From assembly GCA_949300335.1 (NCBI GenBank), contig CASGDV010000035.1, positions 1 through 34,679 of the forward strand: a stretch of 34,679 nt of DNA, read 5' to 3'. This document shows positions 1-8,469 of the stretch, in pieces; position 1 is the stretch's first letter; each line of letters begins with the position of its first letter. The translations under genes and the position numbers were made by a program. The stretch is from an uncultured Bacteroidales bacterium (GTDB taxonomy: Bacteria; Bacteroidota; Bacteroidia; Bacteroidales; UBA932). The notes beneath the pieces were generated by a model. That model did not search any database. It was not told the DNA's origin and saw nothing but the letters and a program-made list of their open reading frames with translations.

Positions 1-402
1 CAGCTTGTAGAAGCGTTCAAAAGCACTCTGGATGAAGTGAGGGAAGCTGATATACTGATGCATGTAGTGGATATATCTCATCCTAATTTCGAAGAACACA
101 TCAGGGTGGTGGAAGAAACATTGAGGGAAATAAACGCAATAAACAAGCCTATTTTTGTCGTTTTCAACAAAATTGATGCATACCGCCACGAAGAATACGA
201 TGAGTTCTCATTAGAGCCGAAAAGGCCCGAAAACTACACTTTGGAAGAATTCAAGAACAGCTGGATAGCAAAGGAAAATACACCTTGCATATTCATATCA
301 GCAAAAGAAAAGATCGGCCTGGATAAACTCCGTGCCGACCTTTACAAGATGGTAGCTGAAATCCACGCAGGACGCTACCCTTTCGACAATTTCCTTTGGT
401 AA
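1..402 (+). CDS. hflX: GTPase HflX, C-terminal part (5' end outside window)
   Basis: The reading frame is open from base 1, so the start lies upstream of the window. The visible 133 residues begin QLVEAFKSTLDEV and continue with ADILMHVVDISHP, the end of the HflX G domain. The G4 guanine-specificity motif NKID is at 166-177, and the G5-type motif FISAKEK is at about 292-312. The protein ends in the aromatic tail FDNFLW, as Bacteroidales HflX proteins often do. HflX is a ribosome-associated GTPase that splits or rescues stalled 70S ribosomes under stress (family knowledge). The gene converges on the lipoprotein gene at 459 with 56 bases between them, and I see no clear terminator in that gap. 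Confidence 0.93.
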   Translation, partial: QLVEAFKSTLDEVREADILMHVVDISHPNFEEHIRVVEETLREINAINKPIFVVFNKIDAYRHEEYDEFSLEPKRPENYTLEEFKNSWIAKENTPCIFISAKEKIGLDKLRADLYKMVAEIHAGRYPFDNFLW

Positions 403-458
403 AAATTATCCTATTGCAGGAAAACAAGGAAACAGTGTATTATAACTTGACACAGACT

Positions 459-2942
459 TTATCGGTTATTACGATATTTCGATACAACCGCCTCGTTTGT
501 CATACGCTTGTCTTTGGATATGGATTCTCTTGCATGACCACTGCGATAAGGCAATATCCTATCCTTAACTGGGCTCACGCTACGCATTCTGGACTTATCA
601 AACTGCACTTCTGATGAAAGACTTACAGACTCAAAATCACATAAAAGATACTGAGGCACTTCAAGGATCGTTTCATCGTTCAATTCCAGATAATATCTGA
701 TTTCACCGGACCAGTCTGAAAATGCATCGTTAGAGTAATACCAGTATTCCGGAACATCGTATTCGACGAAATCAGACAAGCTCCTGTTATTGATAGTAGC
801 CCAGTCTTCCTGTGACCAAAATTCAGGAGGATAATGCTCCCAAATATTTCTGATAAAGAGACTTCCTCCTATCTTTATCTTGAAAGCGTAGGTAATCATA
901 CGGTCTGTGGCACTTGTAGTTTCAGTATCATCCAAATGCTCCATCGTCGACTGAAGATCATATATGATCATCTGAGGCTTGCTGTCATAAATGAGTTCAG
1001 GACGGCTCGCATCAGAGAAACAATACGAGACAACTCCGTTTTTCTCAATATAAGTACCTAAACTTATATCGGATACGGATACAGCTGTCAGACTTTCGTA
1101 ATCACATGAGAAATTGTCAGCATCGTCCAATATCTCAATTGAAGATTCATATTCATTATCCTTAAAGGAAACTAATTCTGTTTCAACTCCTTCCTGTATG
1201 AATACCCCATAATCATCAGCCTGCTCGAAAATGAAAGAGGACTCTTCCGGCGAGTCAAATGCAAGATTATATACAAGACTGACAGTACCGTCATCATTGT
1301 ATGTCCCGTCCTCAGCAAAAGTACCTTCATTATAATATGATCCAAACCTCTCTATGGAAGATATGGAGTATGGCTGCGCAAAAGTGAACTTAAACTCAAT
1401 ATTCCTCGATTCCGAACCGTTAATAACCTCGACTGGCTGGATAAATTGCACCAATACGCCATCATTCACTTTACATGTCGTCTCAACACAGTTGAAATCA
1501 AAACTGAAATGTTGAGATTCAGGCAACTCATACTTCAGTTCATACTCGGCATATGTACCGTCAGACCGAAGATAAGTCACAGGGAGTTCATCATACATTA
1601 CACCATTGACTATATATGACAAAGACAGAGACATATCTATCATAGCAGTCAAATCTATATTCTGTTCTATGCCTCGTTCTTCTTTCAAATCCCATACAAA
1701 CCTTACAGGAATGCTGTAAATTCCGGTTTCTGAATCATAAACAGTATTATCAGATAAAACTTCTATTTCAGGCTCTGAAACATATTCAAGTTCAGAAAGA
1801 TAGTAGACATGATTGTCGGAATCGGCATCTATTGACCAGCCGTCACTCACTCCATATTTCAACTCATATTCGAAACTGTCTTGGGAGGTACTGCCGTCCG
1901 AGAAATAATTTTCCCACATCAAACGTCTGGAAGCAGTAAAAGTATTGTCATCATAAGATGATGACAAAGTCTCGTCAGAAATGATTTTCTGTGATGAGAG
2001 AAGCGGCGTCATCAAAATTGATTCCGGATTCTGGCTGTCATAGTGGAAAACAATAGAATAAGAATAGCTGTAGTCGTCTTCAAGAGCCTCAATATTCATT
2101 TTTATGAGTTTGTCACCGGAGAATTCGTAAGTGATATTCTTGGTAATATTATGACCGTTATTATCAGAAATTTTCACAGCAGCAGGCAGATTGGTTGGAG
2201 AATTGCCGTAAAAGAGAGAAAATACAGTATTATCATGAATTTCCTCATCAAGTAGGAGGAACAGCAGATACAGGCCAAGATCAGGAGATTCGTAAGCGGT
2301 ATAGGTAAAGTCTATATCCGAGATATTTTCGCCTCCATCCCGGTGATAACGTGAAATATTACCGTCTTCATCCCATTCTAACGTAAAACCTGAATCATTA
2401 GCGGCATCTAAAGCAAGGAGATTTCCGTTTTCATCATAGGTAGACCAGAAATCGTGAATGCCCATACTATCATATTCCAAACCTTCGAAAGCAACTATGT
2501 TTCCGTCGTTATTTACATCTGCAATTATACTCTCGCTGAAAGTGTCATAAGAAACCGGATATTCTATCCCGGAATATCGGGATAGAGAACTCTCGCATGA
2601 ATACACAGTTTCAGTATAGTCAAATCCGAAATCCAACGAAGCGGAATTTCGCGTAACGTGATAATCAAGCCTGTGTGGATAATTGTCTGCACAGACGCCG
2701 TCGGACATGACAAAAGTCACTCTGTCAATCAGATTTTCAGAATCATAACCGATAAAGGATAAAATGCCTGGCTCACCATTCGAATAATTCAAATCCACTC
2801 TGGTTATTCTCTGACTTTCAATCACAGGAGTATCGCTATCAGAATCTCCGGAACCGTCATGCCCATTGTTAATGTCCAAACTTAAATCGCAGGATGAGAA
2901 AATGAATGTTACTGCAAACAATAATGACAATAATTTTTTCAT
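459..2942 (-). CDS. large acidic lipoprotein of unknown function
   Basis: I chose the ATG at 2942 (827 residues); an in-frame TTG two codons upstream is less likely. The N-terminus is a lipoprotein signal peptide (MKKLLSLLFAVTFIFSSC) with Cys18 as the lipidation site, followed by a short Asp/Ser/Gly linker. The rest is very rich in Asp, Glu, Ser and Tyr and looks all-beta. Short phrases such as YDENGNLL, YDSMG and WDEDGNISRY resemble the YD-like strands of Bacteroidota DUF4595-type surface lipoproteins, but I cannot confirm membership. The last 45 or so residues turn basic (many Lys and Arg), unlike the rest. The gene lies downstream of frdB on the same strand, behind a hairpin that ends 8 bases before the ATG. 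No enzymatic motif was recognised. Confidence 0.8.
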   Translation of the reverse strand: MKKLLSLLFAVTFIFSSCDLSLDINNGHDGSGDSDSDTPVIESQRITRVDLNYSNGEPGILSFIGYDSENLIDRVTFVMSDGVCADNYPHRLDYHVTRNSASLDFGFDYTETVYSCESSLSRYSGIEYPVSYDTFSESIIADVNNDGNIVAFEGLEYDSMGIHDFWSTYDENGNLLALDAANDSGFTLEWDEDGNISRYHRDGGENISDIDFTYTAYESPDLGLYLLFLLLDEEIHDNTVFSLFYGNSPTNLPAAVKISDNNGHNITKNITYEFSGDKLIKMNIEALEDDYSYSYSIVFHYDSQNPESILMTPLLSSQKIISDETLSSSYDDNTFTASRRLMWENYFSDGSTSQDSFEYELKYGVSDGWSIDADSDNHVYYLSELEYVSEPEIEVLSDNTVYDSETGIYSIPVRFVWDLKEERGIEQNIDLTAMIDMSLSLSYIVNGVMYDELPVTYLRSDGTYAEYELKYELPESQHFSFDFNCVETTCKVNDGVLVQFIQPVEVINGSESRNIEFKFTFAQPYSISSIERFGSYYNEGTFAEDGTYNDDGTVSLVYNLAFDSPEESSFIFEQADDYGVFIQEGVETELVSFKDNEYESSIEILDDADNFSCDYESLTAVSVSDISLGTYIEKNGVVSYCFSDASRPELIYDSKPQMIIYDLQSTMEHLDDTETTSATDRMITYAFKIKIGGSLFIRNIWEHYPPEFWSQEDWATINNRSLSDFVEYDVPEYWYYSNDAFSDWSGEIRYYLELNDETILEVPQYLLCDFESVSLSSEVQFDKSRMRSVSPVKDRILPYRSGHARESISKDKRMTNEAVVSKYRNNR

Positions 2943-2950
2943 AATCAAGT

Positions 2951-3006
2951 AAAAAAATTGAGGCGACTTGAATATAAAATAAATTAAATTCAGAAAATCG
3001 CCCCAA
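2951..3006 (-). terminator. intrinsic terminator or leader hairpin between frdB and the lipoprotein gene
   Basis: On the minus strand the arms TTGGGGCGATTT (3006-2995) and AAGTCGCCTCAA (2969-2958) form a 12-pair stem around an AT-rich 25-base loop. A run of seven T follows (2957-2951). The two non-Watson-Crick positions are both G-U wobbles on the minus-strand transcript; on the plus strand they would be A-C mismatches. That argues the structure works in minus-strand RNA. It is 22 bases past the frdB stop, so it can terminate the frd operon. It also sits just before the lipoprotein ATG, so a leader or attenuator role is possible. Confidence 0.6.
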
Positions 3007-3028
3007 ACAAATCAGAATAATAATCTTA

Positions 3029-3808
3029 TCAGTCCTTGAACTTGGCGCAAAGGAATTCCCTGTTCAGACGCGCAATATGCGATACTGTAATATGTTTAGG
3101 GCATTCCATTTCACATGCTCTGGTGTTGGTGCAGGCCCCGAAACCGAGTTCGTCCATCTTTGCGACCATGGCTTTCGCCCTTTTTGCCCCTTCAATCTTA
3201 CCCTGAGGAAGAAGAGCCAGCGAACTTACCCTGGCAGCCACGAAAAGCATGGCGGAACCGTTCTTGCAAGTCGCTACGCACGCACCGCAGCCGATGCACG
3301 CAGCGCCGTCCATACTCTCTTCAGCTGTTTCATGGGAAATCAGAATGGCATTTCCGTCAGGAACACCGCCAGTACCGACCGATATGAAACCTCCTGCCTG
3401 AAGAATCTTGTCGAAAGCCTTTCTATCTACTACAAGATCCTTGATTACAGGAAATCCCTTGCTTCTCCACGGTTCTATAGTAATGGTATCCCCGTCATGG
3501 AACTTACGCATATGCAGCTGGCAGGTAGTGACTTCATCGTCAGGACCATGAGCCCTTCCGTTTATATAAAGGGAACATGCTCCGCAAATACCCTCGCGGC
3601 AGTCATGATCGAATGAAACAGGACCGCTGCTCTGGCAGCCTCTCTCGACAGCTACCGGATCCATACCCTCATGAATCAACTGTTCATTGAGGATATCAAG
3701 CATCTCAAGAAAAGAACTGTCCGGAGATATATTCTTTACCTGATATGTCTCAAAATGTCCTTCGGACTTGGCATTTTTCTGACGCCATATTCTTAAAGTA
3801 AAATCCAT
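3029..3808 (-). CDS. frdB: succinate dehydrogenase/fumarate reductase iron-sulfur subunit
   Basis: The 259-residue protein is the electron-transfer subunit linking the flavoprotein to quinone. The [2Fe-2S] ligands are Cys70, Cys75, Cys78 and Cys96 (motif CREGICGAC, then TTC). The ferredoxin-like half has Cys171, Cys174 and Cys177 plus Cys236 before Pro for [4Fe-4S], and Cys181, Cys226 and Cys232 for [3Fe-4S], the standard SdhB/FrdB arrangement. The ATG at 3808 is 6 bases after the frdA stop, so the two genes are co-transcribed. In Bacteroidales the complex usually works as a menaquinol:fumarate reductase in anaerobic succinate production (established). No cytochrome b subunit gene is adjacent. 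Confidence 0.95.
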   Translation of the reverse strand: MDFTLRIWRQKNAKSEGHFETYQVKNISPDSSFLEMLDILNEQLIHEGMDPVAVERGCQSSGPVSFDHDCREGICGACSLYINGRAHGPDDEVTTCQLHMRKFHDGDTITIEPWRSKGFPVIKDLVVDRKAFDKILQAGGFISVGTGGVPDGNAILISHETAEESMDGAACIGCGACVATCKNGSAMLFVAARVSSLALLPQGKIEGAKRAKAMVAKMDELGFGACTNTRACEMECPKHITVSHIARLNREFLCAKFKD

Positions 3809-3814
3809 TTCAGT

Positions 3815-5791
3815 CTAGTCTTTATAGTTTCTGGTAGCTATCTTGATATTCTCATACTTGAGAGCTTCCTTGTGCATTTCAGGGGCTTCATCTTCTCCCT
3901 TGTATTCCCAGGCTGCGACATACATGAAATGTTCGTCATCGCGCTTGGTTTCTCCGTCCTCTGTCTGCATCTCCTCACGGAAATGTCCGCCGCAGGATTC
4001 CTTCCTGTTGAGGGCGTCACGGGCCATAAGTTCGCCTATTTCGAGGAAATCGGCAAGCCTGATAGCCTTTTCGAGCTCCTGATTGAAATTATCCTTGTCT
4101 CCGGCTACATAGACATCACTCCAGAATTCCTTGCGGAGCTCCTTGATGAGTTCGATAGCCTTCTTGAGTCCGGCCTCGTTCCTCGCCATTCCGACATACT
4201 CCCACATGATGTGGCCGAGCTTCTTGTGAATCTCATCCACTGTATGCTTCCCCTTGATGGAAAGAAGTCTGTCTATCTTGGCCCTGACTTTCTTTTCAGC
4301 CTCTTCGAATTCCGGCGCCGAAGTATCGGTCTTAGGATTCTTGAACTGTGTGGCAAGATAGTCTCCTATGGTGTACGGAAGGATGAAATAACCGTCGGCA
4401 AGACCCTGCATCAGAGCAGATGCACCAAGACGGTTACCGCCATGATCGCTGAAATTAGCCTCTCCGATAGCATAAAGACCAGGAATTGTAGTCTGGAGAT
4501 TATAATCGACCCAGAGACCTCCCATAGTATAATGAATGGCCGGATAAATCATCATAGGTTCCTTGTAAGGATTCGTATCGGTGATCTTCTGGTACATCTG
4601 GAACAGGTTTCCATATCTCTCGCGGATCTTCTCCACTCCAAGTCTTTCGATAGCCGTACTGAAGTCGAGGAAAACAGCCAGCCCCGTCTCGTTCACACCA
4701 TAACCGGCATCGCATCTCTCCTTTGCAGCCCTAGAAGCCACGTCACGAGGAACAAGATTGCCGAAAGCCGGATAACGACGCTCGAGGTAATAATCCCTGT
4801 CTTCTTCAGGGATGTCGGAAGGCTTGATTTCCTTCTTCCTGAGCTTCATTACATCCTCTTTCTTCTTAGGAACCCATATACGGCCGTCATTTCTCAATGA
4901 CTCGGACATGAGCGTCAGTTTTGACTGCTGGTCACCGTGGACAGGAATACACGTAGGATGTATCTGCGCGAAGCACGGATTAGCGAAATAAGCTCCTTTC
5001 TTATAGCACTGCCATGCCGCAGAACCGTTGCTGTTCATGGCGTTCGTAGAAAGGAAATAAGTATTGCCGTATCCTCCGGAAGCGAGGACAACCGCATGCG
5101 CGCCGAATCTTTCAATCTCTCCGGTCACAAGATTTCTTGCGATGATTCCCTTGGCTTCTCCGTTTATGAGTACCAGATCGAGCATTTCATGGCGAGGATA
5201 GCTTTTGACAGTTCCGGCAGCAATCTGTCTGTTCAACGCCGCATAAGCTCCGAGAAGAAGCTGCTGTCCGGTTTGACCTCGGGCATAGAAAGTACGACTC
5301 ACCTGAGCGCCTCCGAAAGAACGGTTGGCCAGAAGTCCGCCATACTCCCTGGCAAACGGAACTCCCTGTGCCACACACTGGTCGATGATATTTCCGCTCA
5401 CTTCAGCAAGACGATATACATTTGCCTCACGGCTGCGATAGTCACCACCCTTGATGGTCTCATAGAAAAGTCGGTAAACGGAATCGTTGTCATTCTGATA
5501 GTTCTTTGCAGCGTTGATACCTCCCTGAGCAGCGATTGAATGAGCCCTTCTCGGAGAATCACTGATGCAGAAAACCTTCACATTGTAACCGAGTTCGCCG
5601 AGAGAAGCAGCTGCAGACGCTCCGCCCAGACCGGTACCGATGACAATGATCTCGATTTTTCTTTTGTTGCCCGGATTGACAACACGAAGCTGAGTTTTAT
5701 GCTTTGTCCATTTTTCAGACAAAGGACCCTCAGGAATCTTAGAAATTAATTTATCGGCAATTTTATATCGTTTAATGAAATTTCGCCACAA
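3815..5791 (-). CDS. frdA: succinate dehydrogenase/fumarate reductase flavoprotein subunit
   Basis: The 658-residue catalytic subunit interconverts fumarate and succinate. It has the dinucleotide-binding motif GTGLGG (52-57), the covalent-FAD motif with His84 in [11 protein letters not shown], the substrate-side HPTCIPVHG region, and a C-terminal capping region with HYTMGG and [11 protein letters not shown]. The sequence follows Bacteroides FrdA closely from SKIPEGPL onward (from memory). The start is odd. From the upstream stop at 5806-5804 to the conserved core there is no ATG or GTG; the only common start codon is TTG at 5791, used here, which adds a short Lys/Arg-rich extension. An ATT start nearer SKIPEGPL is possible. 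Upstream is a hydrolase gene, not the usual frdC. Confidence 0.93.
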   Translation of the reverse strand: MWRNFIKRYKIADKLISKIPEGPLSEKWTKHKTQLRVVNPGNKRKIEIIVIGTGLGGASAAASLGELGYNVKVFCISDSPRRAHSIAAQGGINAAKNYQNDNDSVYRLFYETIKGGDYRSREANVYRLAEVSGNIIDQCVAQGVPFAREYGGLLANRSFGGAQVSRTFYARGQTGQQLLLGAYAALNRQIAAGTVKSYPRHEMLDLVLINGEAKGIIARNLVTGEIERFGAHAVVLASGGYGNTYFLSTNAMNSNGSAAWQCYKKGAYFANPCFAQIHPTCIPVHGDQQSKLTLMSESLRNDGRIWVPKKKEDVMKLRKKEIKPSDIPEEDRDYYLERRYPAFGNLVPRDVASRAAKERCDAGYGVNETGLAVFLDFSTAIERLGVEKIRERYGNLFQMYQKITDTNPYKEPMMIYPAIHYTMGGLWVDYNLQTTIPGLYAIGEANFSDHGGNRLGASALMQGLADGYFILPYTIGDYLATQFKNPKTDTSAPEFEEAEKKVRAKIDRLLSIKGKHTVDEIHKKLGHIMWEYVGMARNEAGLKKAIELIKELRKEFWSDVYVAGDKDNFNQELEKAIRLADFLEIGELMARDALNRKESCGGHFREEMQTEDGETKRDDEHFMYVAAWEYKGEDEAPEMHKEALKYENIKIATRNYKD

Positions 5792-5840
5792 TTTTAATGA
5801 TTTTTATGCAATTCCGCAATTAATTCGTGCATTATCCGCC

Positions 5841-7109
5841 TTATCTGATATTTCCCGGACCGCTCATGCGGAGATAACAGCCGAAAGCATCCGTATACGA
5901 TGAAAAAAATCCAGCGGAAATACTGTCATAAAATTCCAGATATTCGCCTTCGGCAATGTCTCCGTCAAGAAATTTCCGATACAGCGGCATAAAGCTTCCG
6001 GTAATTGCGGCCTCTGCCTGACGGCAGCAGGCCAATGTCGGAATACAGCGCCCGGCATCACCCAGCACGAACCTGAGATCGACATATTTCGACATGTTGC
6101 TGACTTCCGACGTGAAAACCAATTCGTCTTTCAGCCTGGATGAAAGACCGCAGAAAGTACCAGAAGAGGAAGAAGGAAACCCCGAGAGAGCTGACGGCAC
6201 ATGATCTTCTTCAGAAACGGGAACCGGAACTGTCACCGAGACTGCCGGATATCCGAGAGCCGCCCAGAAGACAGCGGAAGCGGGATTACCTCCGTCTTCA
6301 ACTCCCTGGACCACTACTGAAGCGGAAGTGGATTTTCTGGGTATGAAGTCCAGATCCGGAAACAGGCCTGTAGTCCCCGAAAGGAATACATCGGCATCAC
6401 GTACCAGATCAATGCCTGTCACATCGTTTCTGTAAGACCTGGAAAGACTGTCCATGATATCAAGCGGACTGATATCACGCAGCTCTCCCCTGCCGTCCAT
6501 TTCCCCGAATATGTTACAGGCAGTGGTCCAGCGTTCCACTCCGCGCCATCGGGACGGTTCGCCCGATTCGGAAAAATTAGTCACTACGATGTAGCCATTA
6601 CCGGTGGAATTTACATCCCTTTTATAATAAGAATAATTGCCGGTCTCATACCATGCGGCTCCGCCATGGGCATCGATGCAGCCGAAATTCGCTTCCACAC
6701 CGAAAGGACGGGACAATGTATCGAGAAAATGCTCGAAATCTTCGAGAGAGGCGCAGATTTCCAGGGCCCTGTACATGAGTATCCCCTCCCGGTCCATCCT
6801 GGAAGCAGGGATATCGTCGTTTTTAAGGCAATAGGAAGCTGTATTCATAATGGAAAAACCGGCAGTATTCGCTCCTATCCACACCTCACCGCCTGGAGAA
6901 TCGGAATTGACAAGACCTACAAAGGAATATTTTTCACCCTTGAAATGCCTTACACTGTTGTCCAGACAGTCCGTGTCTCGGTTCTTCCACATCAGAGGCC
7001 GTCCGTCCGCAGTCTTCTTTCCCGAAATTATGACAGCCGTACATGCATCAGACAGCGACGGAGCCAACATCAGCACCGAAACCGCGATATATTTCCATAC
7101 ACTTGACAT
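5841..7109 (-). CDS. secreted Ntn-type hydrolase (peptidase C45 / carcinine hydrolase-like)
   Basis: I chose the ATG at 7109 (422 residues), 4 bases past the ruvB stop, because it gives a clean signal peptide (MSSVWKYIAVSVLMLAPSLS). The longer frame upstream would overlap ruvB. Cleavage after Ala22 would expose Cys23 in DACTAVIISGKK, the expected N-terminal nucleophile of this Ntn-hydrolase fold. RPLMWKNRDTD follows, matching the motif after the catalytic Cys in C45/linear-amide hydrolases. Other supporting motifs are GANTAGFSIMNT and GGAAWYETGN. Relatives cut linear amide bonds or transfer acyl groups; the substrate here is unknown. It probably acts in the periplasm. It appears to be the second gene of a ruvB-led operon, with frdA 49 bases downstream. 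Confidence 0.8.
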   Translation of the reverse strand: MSSVWKYIAVSVLMLAPSLSDACTAVIISGKKTADGRPLMWKNRDTDCLDNSVRHFKGEKYSFVGLVNSDSPGGEVWIGANTAGFSIMNTASYCLKNDDIPASRMDREGILMYRALEICASLEDFEHFLDTLSRPFGVEANFGCIDAHGGAAWYETGNYSYYKRDVNSTGNGYIVVTNFSESGEPSRWRGVERWTTACNIFGEMDGRGELRDISPLDIMDSLSRSYRNDVTGIDLVRDADVFLSGTTGLFPDLDFIPRKSTSASVVVQGVEDGGNPASAVFWAALGYPAVSVTVPVPVSEEDHVPSALSGFPSSSSGTFCGLSSRLKDELVFTSEVSNMSKYVDLRFVLGDAGRCIPTLACCRQAEAAITGSFMPLYRKFLDGDIAEGEYLEFYDSISAGFFSSYTDAFGCYLRMSGPGNIR

Positions 7110-7113
7110 AAAA

Positions 7114-8145
7114 TCAGAACAATGTACCGTCACCACCGTCAGACAACATATCAATACCGAGATGCCTGTATGCAAGTTCGGTCACTTCCCTTCCGCGCGG
7201 AGTCCTTATCAGAAACCCTTCTTTAATAAGGAATGGCTCATACACTTCCTCCAGAGTTCCCTGATCCTCCCCCACTGCCGTGGCAATGGTATTGGCCCCG
7301 ACAGGGCCACCCTTGAATTTGGTGATTATGGTCCTGAGGATCTTGTTGTCGATGGAGTCCAGCCCCCGTTTGTCGATATTGAGAGCGTCAAGCGCATATC
7401 TTGCTATTTTCAGATCAATATGCCCGTCTCCTACGACCTGCGCGAAATCCCTGACCCTGCGAAGAAGGGAATTGGCGATACGGGGTGTTCCCCTGCTGCG
7501 CAACGCCACCTCGTACGCAGCTTCGTCATCAATGCCTATGCCCAGTATATCAGCGCTCCTCTTCACTATATGGACCAGATCGGATGTGTCATAATATTCA
7601 AGGGCGAACTTTATGCCGAATCTGGCTCTGAGCGGAGACGTAAGAAGACCGCTTCTGGTAGTGGCCCCTACAAGAGTGAAAGGATTGAGGGATATGCGTA
7701 CGGAACGTGCTCCAGGTCCCTTGTCTATCATGATGTCGATGACGAAATCTTCCATGGCGGAATACAGATACTCCTCCACTACCGGAGAAAGCCTGTGTAT
7801 CTCGTCTATGAAAAGCACGTCTCCTTCATCAAGGGAAGTCAGCAGTCCGGCCAGGTCGCCAGGCTTGTCAAGCACAGGTCCTGACGTCACTTTCAGATTT
7901 GCCCCCAGCTCATTCGCTATTATATGAGCAAGAGTGGTCTTTCCCAACCCGGGAGGGCCGTGAAACAGCACATGGTCGAGGGACTCCCCTCTCATTTTGG
8001 CCGCTTTCACGAATATCCGGAGATTTTTTATTATCTTGTCTTGCCCGGAAAAGTCGCCGAGAGCCTGCGGCCTTATCAGCTTGTCGAGATCCTTGTCCTT
8101 TCCGGCGGACGGGTCATGCGGGTCGAATCGCTCTGCCATAATCAT
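7114..8145 (-). CDS. ruvB: Holliday junction branch migration helicase RuvB
   Basis: This AAA+ motor drives RuvA-bound Holliday junction branch migration in recombination and repair. With the ATG at 8145 the protein has 343 residues, close to the family norm; an ATG at 8139 (MAERFD) and a TTG at 8151 are alternatives. Visible motifs are Walker A GPPGLGKT (63-70), Walker B with DEIH (114-117), the sensor and arginine-finger region [18 protein letters not shown], and the winged-helix C-terminus with [10 protein letters not shown] and [12 protein letters not shown]. It is the first gene of the minus-strand block, divergent from mfd across a 324-base gap. A -7-like element lies 18-25 bases upstream. 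ruvA and ruvC are not in the window. Confidence 0.97.
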   Translation of the reverse strand: MIMAERFDPHDPSAGKDKDLDKLIRPQALGDFSGQDKIIKNLRIFVKAAKMRGESLDHVLFHGPPGLGKTTLAHIIANELGANLKVTSGPVLDKPGDLAGLLTSLDEGDVLFIDEIHRLSPVVEEYLYSAMEDFVIDIMIDKGPGARSVRISLNPFTLVGATTRSGLLTSPLRARFGIKFALEYYDTSDLVHIVKRSADILGIGIDDEAAYEVALRSRGTPRIANSLLRRVRDFAQVVGDGHIDLKIARYALDALNIDKRGLDSIDNKILRTIITKFKGGPVGANTIATAVGEDQGTLEEVYEPFLIKEGFLIRTPRGREVTELAYRHLGIDMLSDGGDGTLF

Positions 8146-8469
8146 TATCAAAATTTATTTTACAAATATAGTTTATTTTAAAGGAATGGTTTTTATAATA
8201 TAGCTGTGGATATGTTGATAATGTATGGATGAGTGCTCATTATCAATAATTTGCCTCTGTGGATTATTTACAGCAATGAGCCGTTTCCGGTTAGAAAATC
8301 ACGAGAAAAATTGTTCGTGGAATTTTTTGAAATCAAATATTAATGCCGTTTATACGGATTATTCGGATTTTATAATTTATTTTTGGATTTTATTTGAACA
8401 GGATATCTACACATTATCTACATGATTCTGTAGTGATATGAACATGTTTTCAACAGAAAAACTGGAGAA
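8146..8469. other. AT-rich divergent intergenic region with DnaA-box-like words
   Basis: No gene is visible in this gap between divergent ruvB and mfd. Several words differ by one base from the DnaA box TTATCCACA or its complement TGTGGATAA: TGTGGATAT (8205-8213), TGTTGATAA (8213-8221), TGTGGATTA (8258-8266) and TTATCTACA (8414-8422). ATATCTACA (8403-8411), with two mismatches, lies exactly 11 bases before the last. The left words point one way and the right words the other, flanking a very AT-rich stretch (about 8320-8400) that has repeated GGATT words. The region must carry the promoters of ruvB and mfd. An origin role is a hypothesis only; no box is a perfect match. Confidence 0.4.
8163..8170 (-). 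promoter_or_regulatory. candidate -7 promoter element for ruvB
   Basis: The minus strand reads TATATTTG, an exact match to the Bacteroidota -7 consensus TAnnTTTG. It ends 18 bases before the ruvB ATG at 8145, which would give a short leader. The expected -33 TTTG about 19 bases upstream is not recognisable, so the call is tentative. Confidence 0.45.

Noticed and set aside
3872-4900. 342-codon plus-strand open frame
   Set aside because: It lies wholly opposite frdA, whose motifs are unmistakable; the frame has no recognisable domain and is an antisense shadow.
6850-7884. 344-codon plus-strand open frame
   Set aside because: It runs opposite the Ntn hydrolase gene and ruvB, and its translation shows no family features.
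8146-8469. Possible tRNA or small RNA gene in the ruvB-mfd gap
   Set aside because: I found no cloverleaf, T-arm motif or terminator; the region is simply AT-rich.
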